Shown piece after piece: positions 1-8,075 of a stretch of DNA of 23,710 bases. Source of the DNA: an uncultured Prevotella sp. (GTDB taxonomy: Bacteria; Bacteroidota; Bacteroidia; Bacteroidales; Bacteroidaceae); assembly GCA_900547085.1 (NCBI GenBank), contig URFI01000008.1:1-23710 (forward strand). Reading direction: 5' to 3'. The position numbers and the translations under genes were made by a program. The notes beneath the pieces were generated by a model. It saw only the letters and a program-made list of their open reading frames with translations. It did no database searches and was not told the origin of the DNA. Positions within the stretch are counted from its first letter, which is position 1; each line of letters starts with the position of its first letter.

Positions 1-1605
1 TCCGCACACAGCATAATCAGCTCGGTTGGCTGCTCGGCAGGTTCCGCGCTCAACAGCCGAACGCATTCCCGCCACAACATAATCGTATGCCCGCTTGTTG
101 GCCTTGGTGTAATGGCGGCGAGTGAACAGGGTATCGAGCGGTTCGCCTTGCACTTTGCGCACCACATGCGGCACATGATAGTAGCCTCGGTTAGCAATGG
201 TTGCCCCAAGATTGGCAATTTGCAAGGGCGTGAGGTTCACTTCTCCCTGTCCAATGGAGATACTAATGATGGTTAAGCCGTTCCATGAGCCATGATAGGC
301 TTTGTCATAGAAAGCCGAATTGGGTATCAATCCGCGCTTTTCACTTGGCAAATCGATGCCAAGTTTATAGCCAAAGCCCATGCTCACCATGTAGTCGCGC
401 CAAGTGTCCATGGCGGTTTGCACGTTCTTGTATTTGCGTCGGTTGCCTATCATATAGTACAATCCCCAACAGAAATAAGCGTTGCACGAAGTACTGATGG
501 CAGGTACGAGCGCCAGGGGTGAGGCATGACCGTGACAACCCACATGAAGTCCGCGGTAATAGAATCCGCGATGGCAGGCAAACGACGTGGAAGGAGAGAT
601 GATTCCCTCCGAGAGATAGGTCAAAGCTTGGGTTGTTTTGAAGGTTGACCCTGGTGGATACTGTCCCATGATGCTTCGGTTCAGCAGGGGTTTCCATTGG
701 TTTCGCTGCAACGCATGATGAACTTTCCCCCTTTTCTTCCCCACCATCCAACGCGGATCGTAGGTGGGTGACGACACCATACACAGCACTTCGCCCGTGG
801 AAGGCTCAATGGCAACGATGCTTCCTATCTTGCCTTGCAGCAATCTCTCACCCAACGCTTGCAGATTAAGGTCGAGAGATAGGGTGAGGTTCTTGCCTGG
901 AATGGGCTTGGTATCAAGCTCACCGTTTTGATAACTCCCCTGAACTTTGCCATGTACGTCACGCAACAGAATTTGAACACCCTTCTGTCCACGCAGCTGT
1001 TTCTCATATGAACGCTCCACACCCAGCTTTCCTATATAGTCGCCAGCCTGGTAATAATCATCCCCTTCGATGTCACTTGGCGAAACCTCGGCCACATCTC
1101 CCAACACATGTGCTGCGTAAGGATATTGATATTGTCGAATGCTTCGCTTCTGAACATAGAACCCCGGAAAGCGATACATCTTCTCTTGAAACACGCTGAA
1201 CTCTTTGTCGCTCAACTGACTCATGAAGAGTTGTTGCGTAAAACGCGAATAACCGGGGTTTTTGTTTCTATCCTTAATCTCGGCCATGCGCGCTTTAAAA
1301 AAGTCTTTGGTAATGCCCAAGGCTTCACAAAACTCGAGGGTGTCAATCCTGTTTTTCTGCTCATTCATCACCACCATGATGTCGTAAGCTGGTTGGTTGT
1401 ACACCATGAGTTTGCCATGGCGATCGGTAATGATGCCACGAGAGGGATAATCTATCTTCTTGAGAAAGGCGTTACTGTCGGCATTCTTCTTATAATCATC
1501 GCTTAACAACTGCAAGGTAAACAGACGAATGATATAGATGACCACAATCACGATGGCCACCCCGGCTATGACATATCTACGTTTTTCAAGATTATAATCC
1601 TTCAT
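1..1605 (-). CDS. mrdA: Penicillin-binding protein 2 (MrdA), partial, C-terminus outside window
   Basis: Class B penicillin-binding protein, the transpeptidase that cross-links peptidoglycan during cell elongation in the inner membrane/periplasm with RodA and the Mre proteins. The visible 535 codons start MKDYNLEKRRYVIAG, followed by one membrane anchor at about residues 11-31 (VIAGVAIVIVVIYII). The pedestal domain follows, with R-G-I-I-T-D-R-H-G near residue 56. The active-site motif PPGSTFK has nucleophile Ser320, and the second motif S-C-N begins at Ser373. The last visible residues, GTCRAANRADYAVCG, are what normally precedes the KTGT motif, so the frame is open and is cut by the window edge, not by mutation. 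It starts 29 bases after the mreD stop and belongs to the mre operon. rodA is expected next, outside the window. The family assignment is very secure. Confidence 0.96.
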   Translation of the reverse strand, partial: MKDYNLEKRRYVIAGVAIVIVVIYIIRLFTLQLLSDDYKKNADSNAFLKKIDYPSRGIITDRHGKLMVYNQPAYDIMVVMNEQKNRIDTLEFCEALGITKDFFKARMAEIKDRNKNPGYSRFTQQLFMSQLSDKEFSVFQEKMYRFPGFYVQKRSIRQYQYPYAAHVLGDVAEVSPSDIEGDDYYQAGDYIGKLGVERSYEKQLRGQKGVQILLRDVHGKVQGSYQNGELDTKPIPGKNLTLSLDLNLQALGERLLQGKIGSIVAIEPSTGEVLCMVSSPTYDPRWMVGKKRGKVHHALQRNQWKPLLNRSIMGQYPPGSTFKTTQALTYLSEGIISPSTSFACHRGFYYRGLHVGCHGHASPLALVPAISTSCNAYFCWGLYYMIGNRRKYKNVQTAMDTWRDYMVSMGFGYKLGIDLPSEKRGLIPNSAFYDKAYHGSWNGLTIISISIGQGEVNLTPLQIANLGATIANRGYYHVPHVVRKVQGEPLDTLFTRRHYTKANKRAYDYVVAGMRSAVERGTCRAANRADYAVCG

Positions 1606-1634
1606 TCATCCGCAACAAAAGCCTCATCAACCCA

Positions 1635-2135
1635 CTAACTCTTCCGCATGTTTTCTAAAGTGAGCAGCAATATCAACGTTAGTATGGTGCTGCCGACCAC
1701 GCATTTGAGCCATTGCATCCAATTGAAGAAGCTGAATGACTCGAGTGTAAAAAAGACAATGCAGTACAAAAACACCAGCAACAACGCATAATTCAAGAAC
1801 GATGCCACGCCCAACGACCGCATGGACGGCTGCAAATCATCAGCACTTTCGCGCGGCAAGAACAACATCAGCACGTAAGGTTGCAGCAAACCGATGAACG
1901 TCATGCTGGCTGCGGCCAAGCCTGGGGTGTTGGAAAAGATGTCAACACATAACCCCCCCAAGAATCCGCAACACAAGATTGCCCACTTAGGGAAGTTGCG
2001 TCGGAAGAGCAACATGACGTAAACATACAGCAAAGGGGTGGCGAAACCAAAGAGATGGATATGGTTGAACACCAACACTTGCAGCAACAAGAGCAGGACA
2101 AAGAATGATATTCCTTTCAACATGTCTATACTCAT
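1635..2135 (-). CDS. mreD: Rod shape-determining protein MreD
   Basis: Small integral inner-membrane protein of the elongasome, a partner of MreC. The protein is 166 aa and almost wholly hydrophobic, with about five membrane segments; the first is FFVLLLLLQVLVFNHIHLF near the N-terminus and the last is close to the C-terminal LENMRKS. The frame is open to a TTG at 2141, but the ATG at 2135 (MSIDMLKG) is the better start; it lies 11 bases after the mreC stop, so translation is probably coupled. Sequence conservation in MreD is low, so the call rests on length, hydropathy and position between mreC and mrdA. Those three together leave little doubt. Confidence 0.93.
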   Translation of the reverse strand: MSIDMLKGISFFVLLLLLQVLVFNHIHLFGFATPLLYVYVMLLFRRNFPKWAILCCGFLGGLCVDIFSNTPGLAAASMTFIGLLQPYVLMLFLPRESADDLQPSMRSLGVASFLNYALLLVFLYCIVFFTLESFSFFNWMQWLKCVVGSTILTLILLLTLENMRKS

Positions 2136-2146
2136 ATCCAATAACT

Positions 2147-3010
2147 TTAATTATCTTTCACTTCCATCGAATCACGCGCAGCCCTCATCACCTCAATTCG
2201 CTCCTTCATCAGCGTGTTGTCAATGACTGAAACATCGCGCAATGTGGCGAAATCGGTGGCGAGCTGAACACACAACCGATACGAAACGCCATCAGGAGAG
2301 TTGTAAACATGCAAAATCTTTCCCACCAAAATGCCTGGCGGAAAGACCGATGAGTAACCACTGGTTACGATGTTTTCGTGCAATTTGAAGCGTGCGTGCC
2401 GTGGAATGTCATCCAAGAAGGCCTGATTGGTGGAGCCTCCCTGCCAGTTGAGAAAACCAAAATAGTCGCGATTCTCAATCTTACAACTCACATTCGACTT
2501 GGTGTTGAGCAGCGGAATCACGACGGCATAGTGCGGCGAAACCAAATAAACAATCCCCACAACACCTGTCCCACTGACCACACCCATGTCTTTTCGCACG
2601 CCGTCTACCGACCCCTTATCAATAGTAATGAGGTTGTTGGCATCCTTTAAAGAGTTGCTCACCACCTTGGCAGGAATCTGCTTAAACTGGGACAACTGCT
2701 GGGTGACATCGGCCTTGACGTATGATGAATCCTTCGTCACAGCCGTCAGCTTCTCTGAAAGCTCCACAACTTTTTGCTCTAAAGCCAGATTTCGTTGGGT
2801 CAAATGCTGGTTGACCGTGACCAATGAGAAGAATTTTTCCAGTTGCGAACTCCACTCATAAACCTTTCCCGTCACGACATTCGCGGACGAGAACCATACG
2901 CTGTTCTGGTAACTGTTGTACCTGAACAGCAAGGTAAAACTGATAGCTTCAAGCAATATAAAAACAAACCAATGGTGGTGTTTTGCAAGAAACTCAATGA
3001 GATTCCGCAT
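2147..3010 (-). CDS. mreC: Rod shape-determining protein MreC
   Basis: Periplasmic scaffold of the elongasome, anchored in the inner membrane, which links MreB and MreD to PBP2. The protein is 287 aa, the usual family length. It has a single N-terminal membrane segment at about residues 13-31 (HWFVFILLEAISFTLLF), a helical/coiled-coil stretch at about 60-95 (LTQRNLALEQKVVELSEKL), and then the beta-rich MreC core. The core contains ITIDKGSVDGVRKDMGVV and GVVGIVYLVSPHYAVVIPLL, both typical of the family. It begins 38 bases after the mreB stop and ends just ahead of mreD. Start and frame are unambiguous. Confidence 0.96.
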   Translation of the reverse strand: MRNLIEFLAKHHHWFVFILLEAISFTLLFRYNSYQNSVWFSSANVVTGKVYEWSSQLEKFFSLVTVNQHLTQRNLALEQKVVELSEKLTAVTKDSSYVKADVTQQLSQFKQIPAKVVSNSLKDANNLITIDKGSVDGVRKDMGVVSGTGVVGIVYLVSPHYAVVIPLLNTKSNVSCKIENRDYFGFLNWQGGSTNQAFLDDIPRHARFKLHENIVTSGYSSVFPPGILVGKILHVYNSPDGVSYRLCVQLATDFATLRDVSVIDNTLMKERIEVMRAARDSMEVKDN

Positions 3011-3048
3011 GCATACAATTGATTTTCAGTGTCACAAACCCTTAACCG

Positions 3049-4071
3049 TTATCTCATCAAGAACGAGAAGCGGTCTACATTCTTCAAAGCGATGCCTGCT
3101 CCCTTTGCCACACTGTGCAATGGATCTTCTGCAATGTGGAAAGGAATGTTGATTTTGTCAGTCAATCGCCTGTCAAGTCCGCGCAGCAAGGCTCCGCCAC
3201 CACTGAGATAGATACCATTTTTCACGATGTCAGCGTACAACTCTGGTGGCGTTGCCTCCAAAGCAGACAGCACGGCATTCTCTATTTTAGCGATGGTTTT
3301 ATCCAAACAGTGCGCAATTTCTTGATAGCAAACAGGCACCTCCATCGGCAAAGCCGTGATGCGATTTGGTCCATGAACAACATAATCTTCGGGAGCCTCT
3401 TCGCCCAAATCGGTCAACGCAGAGCCAACGTGAATCTTGATACGTTCTGCCATGCGCTCGCTGACCTTGACATTGTGCTGCCTACTCATGTATTCCTGGA
3501 TGTCGGCCGTTAAGTCATCGCCTGCCGTACGAATGGAGTTGTTCGACACGATGCCGCCCAACGAGATCACAGCAATCTCGGTACTACCGCCACCGATGTC
3601 CACAATCATGTTGCCTTCCGGTGCCTCAACGTCGATACCGATACCAATGGCAGCCGCCATCGGTTCAAAAATCAGATAGACATCACGACCGTCGGCATGT
3701 TCAGCCGAGTCGCGTACGGCGCGAAGTTCCACCTCGGTACTGCCCGAAGGAACCCCGATGACCATGCGAAGTGACGTTGAGAACAAGCGTCTACCAGGCC
3801 TCACCATCTTGATTAAGCCACGCATCATCTGCTCGCAGGCTGTAAAGTCGGCGATTACTCCGTCGCGCAGCGGACGAATGGTGCGAATATTGTCGTGCGT
3901 CTTCTCGTACATCAACTTCGCCTTCTCACCCACAGCAATCATCTTGTCGGTGCGACGATCCAGTGCAACAACCGACGGTTCGTCAACCACAATCTTGTCA
4001 TCACTGATGATGATGGTGTTGGCGGTACCCAAGTCCATTGCTATTTCTTGGATAAAAGAAAAAAATCCCAT
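3049..4071 (-). CDS. mreB: Rod shape-determining protein MreB (bacterial actin)
   Basis: Actin-like ATPase forming membrane-associated filaments that direct lateral wall synthesis. At 340 aa it is full length. The nucleotide-binding signatures are present: phosphate-1 loop DLGTANT near residue 13, phosphate-2 loop IVDIGGGSTEIAV near residue 160, and the adenosine motif LSGGGALLRGL near residue 290. FEPMAAAIGIG is a strongly conserved MreB stretch. The N-terminus MGFFSFIQEIAMDLG could act as the short amphipathic membrane-binding helix. It is the first mre gene, 69 bases after the IMP cyclohydrolase stop. That gap holds a 12-bp palindrome (TTTAGGCCTAAA at 4090-4101) but no clear -7 box, so co-transcription with the purine gene is likely. 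Confidence 0.98.
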   Translation of the reverse strand: MGFFSFIQEIAMDLGTANTIIISDDKIVVDEPSVVALDRRTDKMIAVGEKAKLMYEKTHDNIRTIRPLRDGVIADFTACEQMMRGLIKMVRPGRRLFSTSLRMVIGVPSGSTEVELRAVRDSAEHADGRDVYLIFEPMAAAIGIGIDVEAPEGNMIVDIGGGSTEIAVISLGGIVSNNSIRTAGDDLTADIQEYMSRQHNVKVSERMAERIKIHVGSALTDLGEEAPEDYVVHGPNRITALPMEVPVCYQEIAHCLDKTIAKIENAVLSALEATPPELYADIVKNGIYLSGGGALLRGLDRRLTDKINIPFHIAEDPLHSVAKGAGIALKNVDRFSFLMR

Positions 4072-4140
4072 ATCTGTTTATGTTTTATTTTTAGGCCTAA
4101 ATGCCGACACGGAGCCAACTCCTGCCAGCCTATATCTTCT

Positions 4141-4734
4141 TTATTTTGCAAACCATTGGTGGATAGCCGTGTCATAGTGGCTGCTCACCCCAAAGGCACG
4201 CTCGGCAAACTGCTTTCTCTCTTCGAGCGTGGTTTGCGCGCCATTCTTGTCAAGAATGTCCTGCAACATGCCGTATTCGTTCTTGCTGGGCACGATAACC
4301 ACATCGTTGAAGTTTTTAGCACCAGCGCGAATCAGGGAGATACCCCCAATGTCAATCTTCTCAATGATTTCTTGTTCTGAAGCACCACTGGCCACTGTCT
4401 CCTCGAAAGGATAAAGGTCAACCACCACCAAGTCGATTGCCGGGATGTCATATTGCTGCATCTGCGCACGGTCGCCCTCGTTTTCACGACGGGCAAGAAT
4501 GCCACCAAACACCTTGGGGTGCAACGTCTTGACGCGTCCACCCAAGATAGATGGATAAGAAGTGACGCTCTCCACCGTTTGACATTCGTAGCCCAACGAC
4601 TCGATAAACCGTTGTGTGCCACCTGTTGAAAGGAATTTTACGCCCTCAGAATGCAGCTTTGCCAACAGTGCCTCCAATCCATCTTTGTGAAAGACGGAAA
4701 CCAACGCTGTTTTAATTTGTTTTACTCCAGCCAT
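4141..4734 (-). CDS. purH: Stand-alone IMP cyclohydrolase (N-terminal half of PurH)
   Basis: Catalyses ring closure of FAICAR to IMP, the last step of de novo purine synthesis, in the cytoplasm. The 197-aa protein matches only the MGS-like IMP cyclohydrolase domain of PurH: ALVSVFHKDG at 10-19, FLSTGGT at 34-40, GGRVKTLHPKVFGGILARR at 65-83, DLVVVDLYPFE at 101-111 and IDIGGISLIRAGAKN at 127-141. Usual bifunctional PurH is about 510-530 aa; here the frame stops right after the domain end (SSHYDTAIHQWF) and only 69 bases remain before mreB. The 20 codons after the stop, read in frame, show no transformylase remnant. The ATG at 4734 is preferred over an upstream start at 4791 because family similarity begins there and a -7 box lies just upstream. 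The missing activity is encoded at 14597-15778. Confidence 0.93.
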   Translation of the reverse strand: MAGVKQIKTALVSVFHKDGLEALLAKLHSEGVKFLSTGGTQRFIESLGYECQTVESVTSYPSILGGRVKTLHPKVFGGILARRENEGDRAQMQQYDIPAIDLVVVDLYPFEETVASGASEQEIIEKIDIGGISLIRAGAKNFNDVVIVPSKNEYGMLQDILDKNGAQTTLEERKQFAERAFGVSSHYDTAIHQWFAK

Positions 4735-4755
4735 ATTTTTATGTGTATTTGGCCA

Positions 4756-4763
4756 CAAAGTTA
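4756..4763 (-). promoter_or_regulatory. Bacteroidetes -7 box for IMP cyclohydrolase / mre operon
   Basis: The minus strand reads TAACTTTG, an exact match to TAnnTTTG, 21 bases upstream of the ATG at 4734. A convincing -33 TTTG at the usual 19-21 base spacing is not seen. It argues against the longer start at 4791. Confidence 0.6.
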
Positions 4764-4819
4764 CGAAAAACCCTTGAATGAACCGCATCAATGATTGTAA
4801 AAAACGTTATTTTACATAC

Positions 4820-5089
4820 GGTTCTTTCATTGAAGGACAATGTTGTTGAACAACAAATGTAACAAATGATACAAATAAACTTGACAAAATAATGAACGCA
4901 AGCGTTCTGCGAATGAAACAAATATGCCGACATAAGCCTGTCATGCGTCTTTGTCAAATTCGTTTTATTCGGTGAACGCCTGCGTTCATTGATTCCACAA
5001 TCGGATTCGTTTTATTCGTTCAATTCGTTGTTGAAACAAAAGAACATGATTGTTTTAGACAACAAACGACCCTTTGAAATGTAAGAACC
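4820..5089. mobile_element. Possible degenerate fold-back/MITE element
   Basis: Outside the nested palindromes, GGTTCTTTCATT at 4820-4831 is matched by an inverted copy at 5078-5089 (11 of 12). Weaker matches continue inward (AAGG, then GTTGTT or GTTGTC). That makes a roughly symmetrical non-coding unit of about 270 bp. The outer repeat is short and imperfect and no target-site duplication was found, so mobile origin is only a suggestion. Confidence 0.3.
4891..4990. repeat. Nested inverted repeat: 33-bp arms each holding a 14-bp palindrome
   Basis: The arms at 4891-4923 and 4958-4990 are inverted copies matching at 28 of 33 positions around a 34-base loop. Each arm contains its own palindrome, GAACGC-NN-GCGTTC, at 4894-4907 (centre AA) and 4974-4987 (centre CT). 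A third copy of the ATTCGTTTTATTCG segment lies at 5005-5018, directly repeating 4958-4971. The DNA could extrude a cruciform, or a transcript could fold into a long hairpin. It may be the core of a miniature transposable element or a pair of operators. Confidence 0.7.
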
Positions 5090-5262
5090 ATGTATTTTAC
5101 ATAGAATACGCACGGTACTTTCAATGAAAAAGGTTTTTTGATGTGAAATTGAAATTCGCGATCAGAAAAAAGATTATGCGAATCCTTGGTAAGACCCTAC
5201 GCTACACACCCTATTCGCCTCATTTCACCCATGCGTCGCTCAAGTTTTTGGGGTGGATTTTC

Positions 5263-5350
5263 AAACTCAATGACTTTGGAGCGCAAACCCATTGCATTTG
5301 GATGCCAAACCCAATGACTTTGGACGCTAAACTCAATGACATTGGCGGGC
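5263..5350. repeat. Tandem repeat, four copies of a 22-bp unit
   Basis: Four consecutive 22-bp units start at 5263, 5285, 5307 and 5329, each close to AAACYCAATGACTTTGGA followed by four variable bases ending in C or T. Copies 1 and 3 are nearly identical; copies 2 and 4 carry a few substitutions. Similarity ends after 5350. The period is not a multiple of three, so the array is not a repeated peptide. Tandem arrays of about this period occur inside MITEs of the related genus Porphyromonas; whether this is related is unknown. Confidence 0.85.
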
Positions 5351-5483
5351 AATCTACATGCTTGTGGAAAAACATTCTAAACGGCTGGAAAACAAGAGAA
5401 TACAAGGACGGGATTTGAGAGCGGGGCATGAGGGTACAGCCGCGTGACAGTTTTCCGGCACAAGCCGGCTTAGCATAAAAACA

Positions 5484-5565
5484 CGTTGCCCCACCTTGTT
5501 TTACTTGGCAGTATTGATGAGCCTGAAAAATCGGCCACCAGCCAGAAAAACAAGATGAGGCAACG
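5484..5565 (-). terminator. Long stem-loop terminator after the M3 peptidase gene
   Basis: CGTTGCCCCACCTTGTTTTA begins the arm at 5484-5509; the arm at 5541-5565 is its imperfect inverted copy (only a few mismatches over about 25 bp). On the minus strand the stem is followed by GTGTTTTTATG, as expected of an intrinsic terminator. It starts 40 bases after the peptidase stop. The stem is unusually long, so a repeat-derived hairpin is an alternative. Confidence 0.6.
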
Positions 5566-5605
5566 CTCTAATTAAAATTCTAATCAGTCTTTAGACGAAG
5601 ACCTA

Positions 5606-7753
5606 TCAAAGTCCACGAGCCTTCAACAAGGCCTTGGCATCTGGTGCTTTCAAGCCTGTAAAGTCGCAGAACATCTGCATCAGGTCGCCCGTATTGCCTC
5701 GGCTAAGCACCTTGTCACGGAAAGCCTGACCTACCTCTGGTTTCAATGCGCCATGCGCCTTGAAGTAGTCGGCCGCGTTAACGGCCAGCACCTCCGACCA
5801 CAGATAGCTGTAATAGCCAGCCGCATAGCCGCCACCCCACACATGGTTGAAGTACGAGGTAGAATAGCGTGGAGGAATCTGAACGTTGTACAGTCCAATT
5901 CCTTGGAGTGCCTTTGTCTCAAACTCGCCAGCCTTGTCGGCCGCAGGAATTTGCGATGAAGCCATGTTGTGCCAAGCCAAATCCAGACAGGTGGCTGCCA
6001 AGTTTTCGCCCAGGGCGTAGGCAGAATGGAATTGAAGTGAGTTGAGCATCTTCTGTTTCAACTCTTCCGGCATGGGCTTTTGGGTCTTATAATGCTTGGC
6101 GAAGTTAGCAAACACTTCGGGAATGGTGGCAAACGACTCATTAAACTGTGAGGCCATCTCTACGAAGTCGCGCGTCACGGCTGTTCCACTCAACGTGTTG
6201 TACTTACAATTCGAGAGCATTCCGTGCAGCGCATGGCCGAACTCGTGGAACATGGTGGTTGCCTCATCCCAAGTAAGCAACGTGGGTTGTCCATCGGGAG
6301 CCTTGGCAAAGTTGCACACATTATATATAATAGGCAACTGGTTGCGCAGCTTACTTTGCTTGGCAAACGAGCTCATCCATGCGCCACCCCGCTTGGTTGG
6401 TCGGCGGAAATAGTCAACATAGAACAATGCCAGCTGCTTGCCATCCTTGTCCATCACGTCGAACACCTTCATGTCCTTGTGGTAGGTAGGCAGGTCGGTA
6501 CGCTCCTTGAAAGAAAGACCGTAAGCCTTGTTGGCGGCAAAGAACACGCCATTGACCAGCACAGAATCGAGGTTGAAATAGGGTTTCACCTCATCTTCCG
6601 AGAAGTTGAACTGCTCTTTCTTCATCTTAGCCGAATAATAGAACCGGTCGTAAGGCTGCAATTTGAAGTCAGTTCCCATGGTTTTCTGCGCATACGCCTC
6701 GATAGCGCGCGTTTCTTCATCAGCCTTTGGCGTGTAAGCACCAATCAACTGCTTGAGGAAAGCATTCAAATTGTCCATATTTTTCGCCATGGTATTGTCC
6801 AGCGAGTAGGCCGCATAATTCTTGAATCCCATCAGTTCGGCCTTCTCTGCACGCAGCTTTGCCATCTCAACGATGATGGGGAAGGTGTTGAATTTTCCCG
6901 TTCCGTCGGCACGATGAATGGAAGCATTGAACACACGCTCGCGCAATGCACGGTTTTCAAGGCTTGCCAAGATGGGCTGTTGCGTGGTGTTGGTAATCAC
7001 GATGCAGTAAGGTGCCTTGCCATCACGGCTCTCAGCGTCTTTCTTGCACTGTGCGATATCCGCCTCACTCAGTCCTGCGAGGTCTTCAACCTTGTCCACC
7101 CAAATGGCCGCTTCGTTGGTAGCTTTTGGCAACATGTTACCAAAATCCTGCTGCAATTTGGCTATTTTGTTGTTGATTTCTTCCATGCGCTTTTTCTTAT
7201 CTGCCGGCAACAAAGCCCCAGAACGCACGAAGTTCTTATACACTTCCTCCAACAACTTTTTGTCTTCGCCTTGCAACTTATCGTGTTCGTGGTCGTAAAC
7301 ATATTTGATTCGGTCGAAGAAAGGTTGGTTGAACGATATCTCGTTGTCGAAATCGGTGAGCAAAGGCACTGCCTCGTTCTCTACTTTTTCCAGCTCAGGG
7401 GTCTTGTCTGCGCTGGTAAGTCCGAAGAAGATGCTGGTCACTCGGTCGAGCAATACCCCACTCTTTTCATAAGCCAGAATGGTGTTCTCGAATGTCGCCG
7501 AGTCCTTGTTGTCCACAATGGCCTTGATGGCCTCACGCTGTTGTTCAATACCAGCTTTCATCGCTGGCAAAAAATGTTCGGTTTTGATTTTACTAAAATC
7601 AGGCGCGCCAAATGGTAGCGTGCTCTCTTTCATCAAAGGGTTGTTGTCCAAATCGGCTCCTTTCTTGTCCGTGCAGCCCGTTAGTGTGGTTGCACACAGG
7701 GCCGCGCAAAGCATTGTAATTCCTAAAAAAGATTTTCTAAAATAATGATACAT
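5606..7753 (-). CDS. dcp: M3-family metallopeptidase lipoprotein (peptidyl-dipeptidase Dcp-like)
   Basis: Zinc peptidase of the thimet oligopeptidase/Dcp family, which cleaves short peptides, usually releasing C-terminal dipeptides. The zinc site is H503-E-F-G-H507 followed by A-L-H, with the third ligand Glu532 in DFVEMASQFNESF, the standard M3 arrangement. The 715-aa length fits the family. Translation from the ATG at 7753 gives a lipoprotein signal ending LTGC (Cys27), so the enzyme is probably membrane-anchored in the periplasm or envelope, unlike cytoplasmic E. coli Dcp. The frame is open to 7822, but that start would put 23 polar residues before the signal. It is a single gene followed by its own terminator. 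The exact specificity, dipeptidyl or endo-oligopeptidase, cannot be read from sequence. Confidence 0.93.
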   Translation of the reverse strand: MYHYFRKSFLGITMLCAALCATTLTGCTDKKGADLDNNPLMKESTLPFGAPDFSKIKTEHFLPAMKAGIEQQREAIKAIVDNKDSATFENTILAYEKSGVLLDRVTSIFFGLTSADKTPELEKVENEAVPLLTDFDNEISFNQPFFDRIKYVYDHEHDKLQGEDKKLLEEVYKNFVRSGALLPADKKKRMEEINNKIAKLQQDFGNMLPKATNEAAIWVDKVEDLAGLSEADIAQCKKDAESRDGKAPYCIVITNTTQQPILASLENRALRERVFNASIHRADGTGKFNTFPIIVEMAKLRAEKAELMGFKNYAAYSLDNTMAKNMDNLNAFLKQLIGAYTPKADEETRAIEAYAQKTMGTDFKLQPYDRFYYSAKMKKEQFNFSEDEVKPYFNLDSVLVNGVFFAANKAYGLSFKERTDLPTYHKDMKVFDVMDKDGKQLALFYVDYFRRPTKRGGAWMSSFAKQSKLRNQLPIIYNVCNFAKAPDGQPTLLTWDEATTMFHEFGHALHGMLSNCKYNTLSGTAVTRDFVEMASQFNESFATIPEVFANFAKHYKTQKPMPEELKQKMLNSLQFHSAYALGENLAATCLDLAWHNMASSQIPAADKAGEFETKALQGIGLYNVQIPPRYSTSYFNHVWGGGYAAGYYSYLWSEVLAVNAADYFKAHGALKPEVGQAFRDKVLSRGNTGDLMQMFCDFTGLKAPDAKALLKARGL

Positions 7754-7800
7754 CGTTTTTATGATTTTGGTTACATTCTTTCTAAACTGATGGTGTGGGC

Positions 7801-7828
7801 AAATAGGTGGACATTGAGCCACCTATTT
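7801..7828. other. Perfect hairpin upstream of the M3 peptidase gene
   Basis: AAATAGGTGG (7801-7810) and CCACCTATTT (7819-7828) form a perfect 10-bp inverted repeat with an 8-base loop, 47 bases upstream of the dcp start. No T-run follows on either strand, so it does not look like a terminator. It could be an operator or a structured 5' leader of dcp. Confidence 0.55.
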
Positions 7829-7968
7829 CTCCGCTTCAACGCTTGCTATGCCATCACAAGCCCCTGCTGGATGGTGAGAAAGTCCAGCGAAGAGCTTCGC
7901 CAGGTTTAGGCTTCAAACAGGATGACATGCCAACAAAAATAAGCATATTTTTTGAGATAAGTATAAGA

Positions 7969-8001
7969 TTGTCACTTTTTTCAAAACTATTAAGAACTTT
8001 G
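7969..8001 (+). promoter_or_regulatory. Probable porT promoter
   Basis: TTG at 7969-7971 and GAACTTTG at 7994-8001 (one mismatch from TAnnTTTG) with 22 bases between them, 74 bases upstream of the porT start. Spacing and -7 box are slightly off consensus. Confidence 0.35.
7982..7989 (-). promoter_or_regulatory. Possible dcp -7 box
   Basis: The minus strand reads TAGTTTTG, matching TAnnTTTG. It would give a leader of about 220 bases carrying the 7801-7828 hairpin and would overlap the divergent porT promoter. No good -33 element was found. Confidence 0.3.
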
Positions 8002-8075
8002 TGTTTTCATTTTTATCGTCAAAACCCTGCGCGCCCGACGCAATATCCGCCGAAAAATAGCGTTAATGATACATC

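Larger units (their letters stand above)
4735..5605. other. 871-bp intergenic region without a convincing gene
   Basis: Between the IMP cyclohydrolase start and the M3 peptidase stop. Open frames here, including one of 91 codons at 5143-5418, run across repeats and have no recognisable protein character. The region holds a fold-back structure (4820-5089, core 4891-4990), a 22-bp tandem repeat (5263-5350), a small perfect hairpin CCGGC-ACAA-GCCGG (5455-5468) and a terminator (5484-5565). No tRNA or known structured RNA was recognised. Confidence 0.6.
7754..8075. other. 322-bp divergent intergenic region (dcp / porT)
   Basis: Contains the regulatory regions of two divergent genes, the hairpin at 7801-7828 and a 14-bp palindrome GCGAAG-AG-CTTCGC at 7887-7900. 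No gene is seen. The AT-rich stretch 7940-8020 is where both promoters most probably lie. Confidence 0.6.

Noticed and set aside
1..1605. PBP2 broken because the third motif KTG is missing
   Set aside because: The frame is intact up to position 1 and ends in the sequence that normally precedes KTG; the motif is outside the window.
5263..5350. CRISPR array
   Set aside because: The four 22-bp units are contiguous, with no spacers between them.
5143..5418. 91-codon open frame in the 4735-5605 gap
   Set aside because: It runs straight through the 22-bp tandem repeat, whose period is not a multiple of three, and shows no protein-like pattern or good start signal.
6224..7618. 464-codon open frame on the plus strand antisense to the M3 peptidase gene
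   Set aside because: It is a shadow of the peptidase codons, which encode a full-length enzyme with intact HEFGH motif; the antisense translation shows no domain, signal or promoter.
7829..7975. Riboswitch (TPP- or cobalamin-like) in the dcp leader
   Set aside because: Some hairpins exist, but the conserved boxes of those riboswitch classes could not be found.
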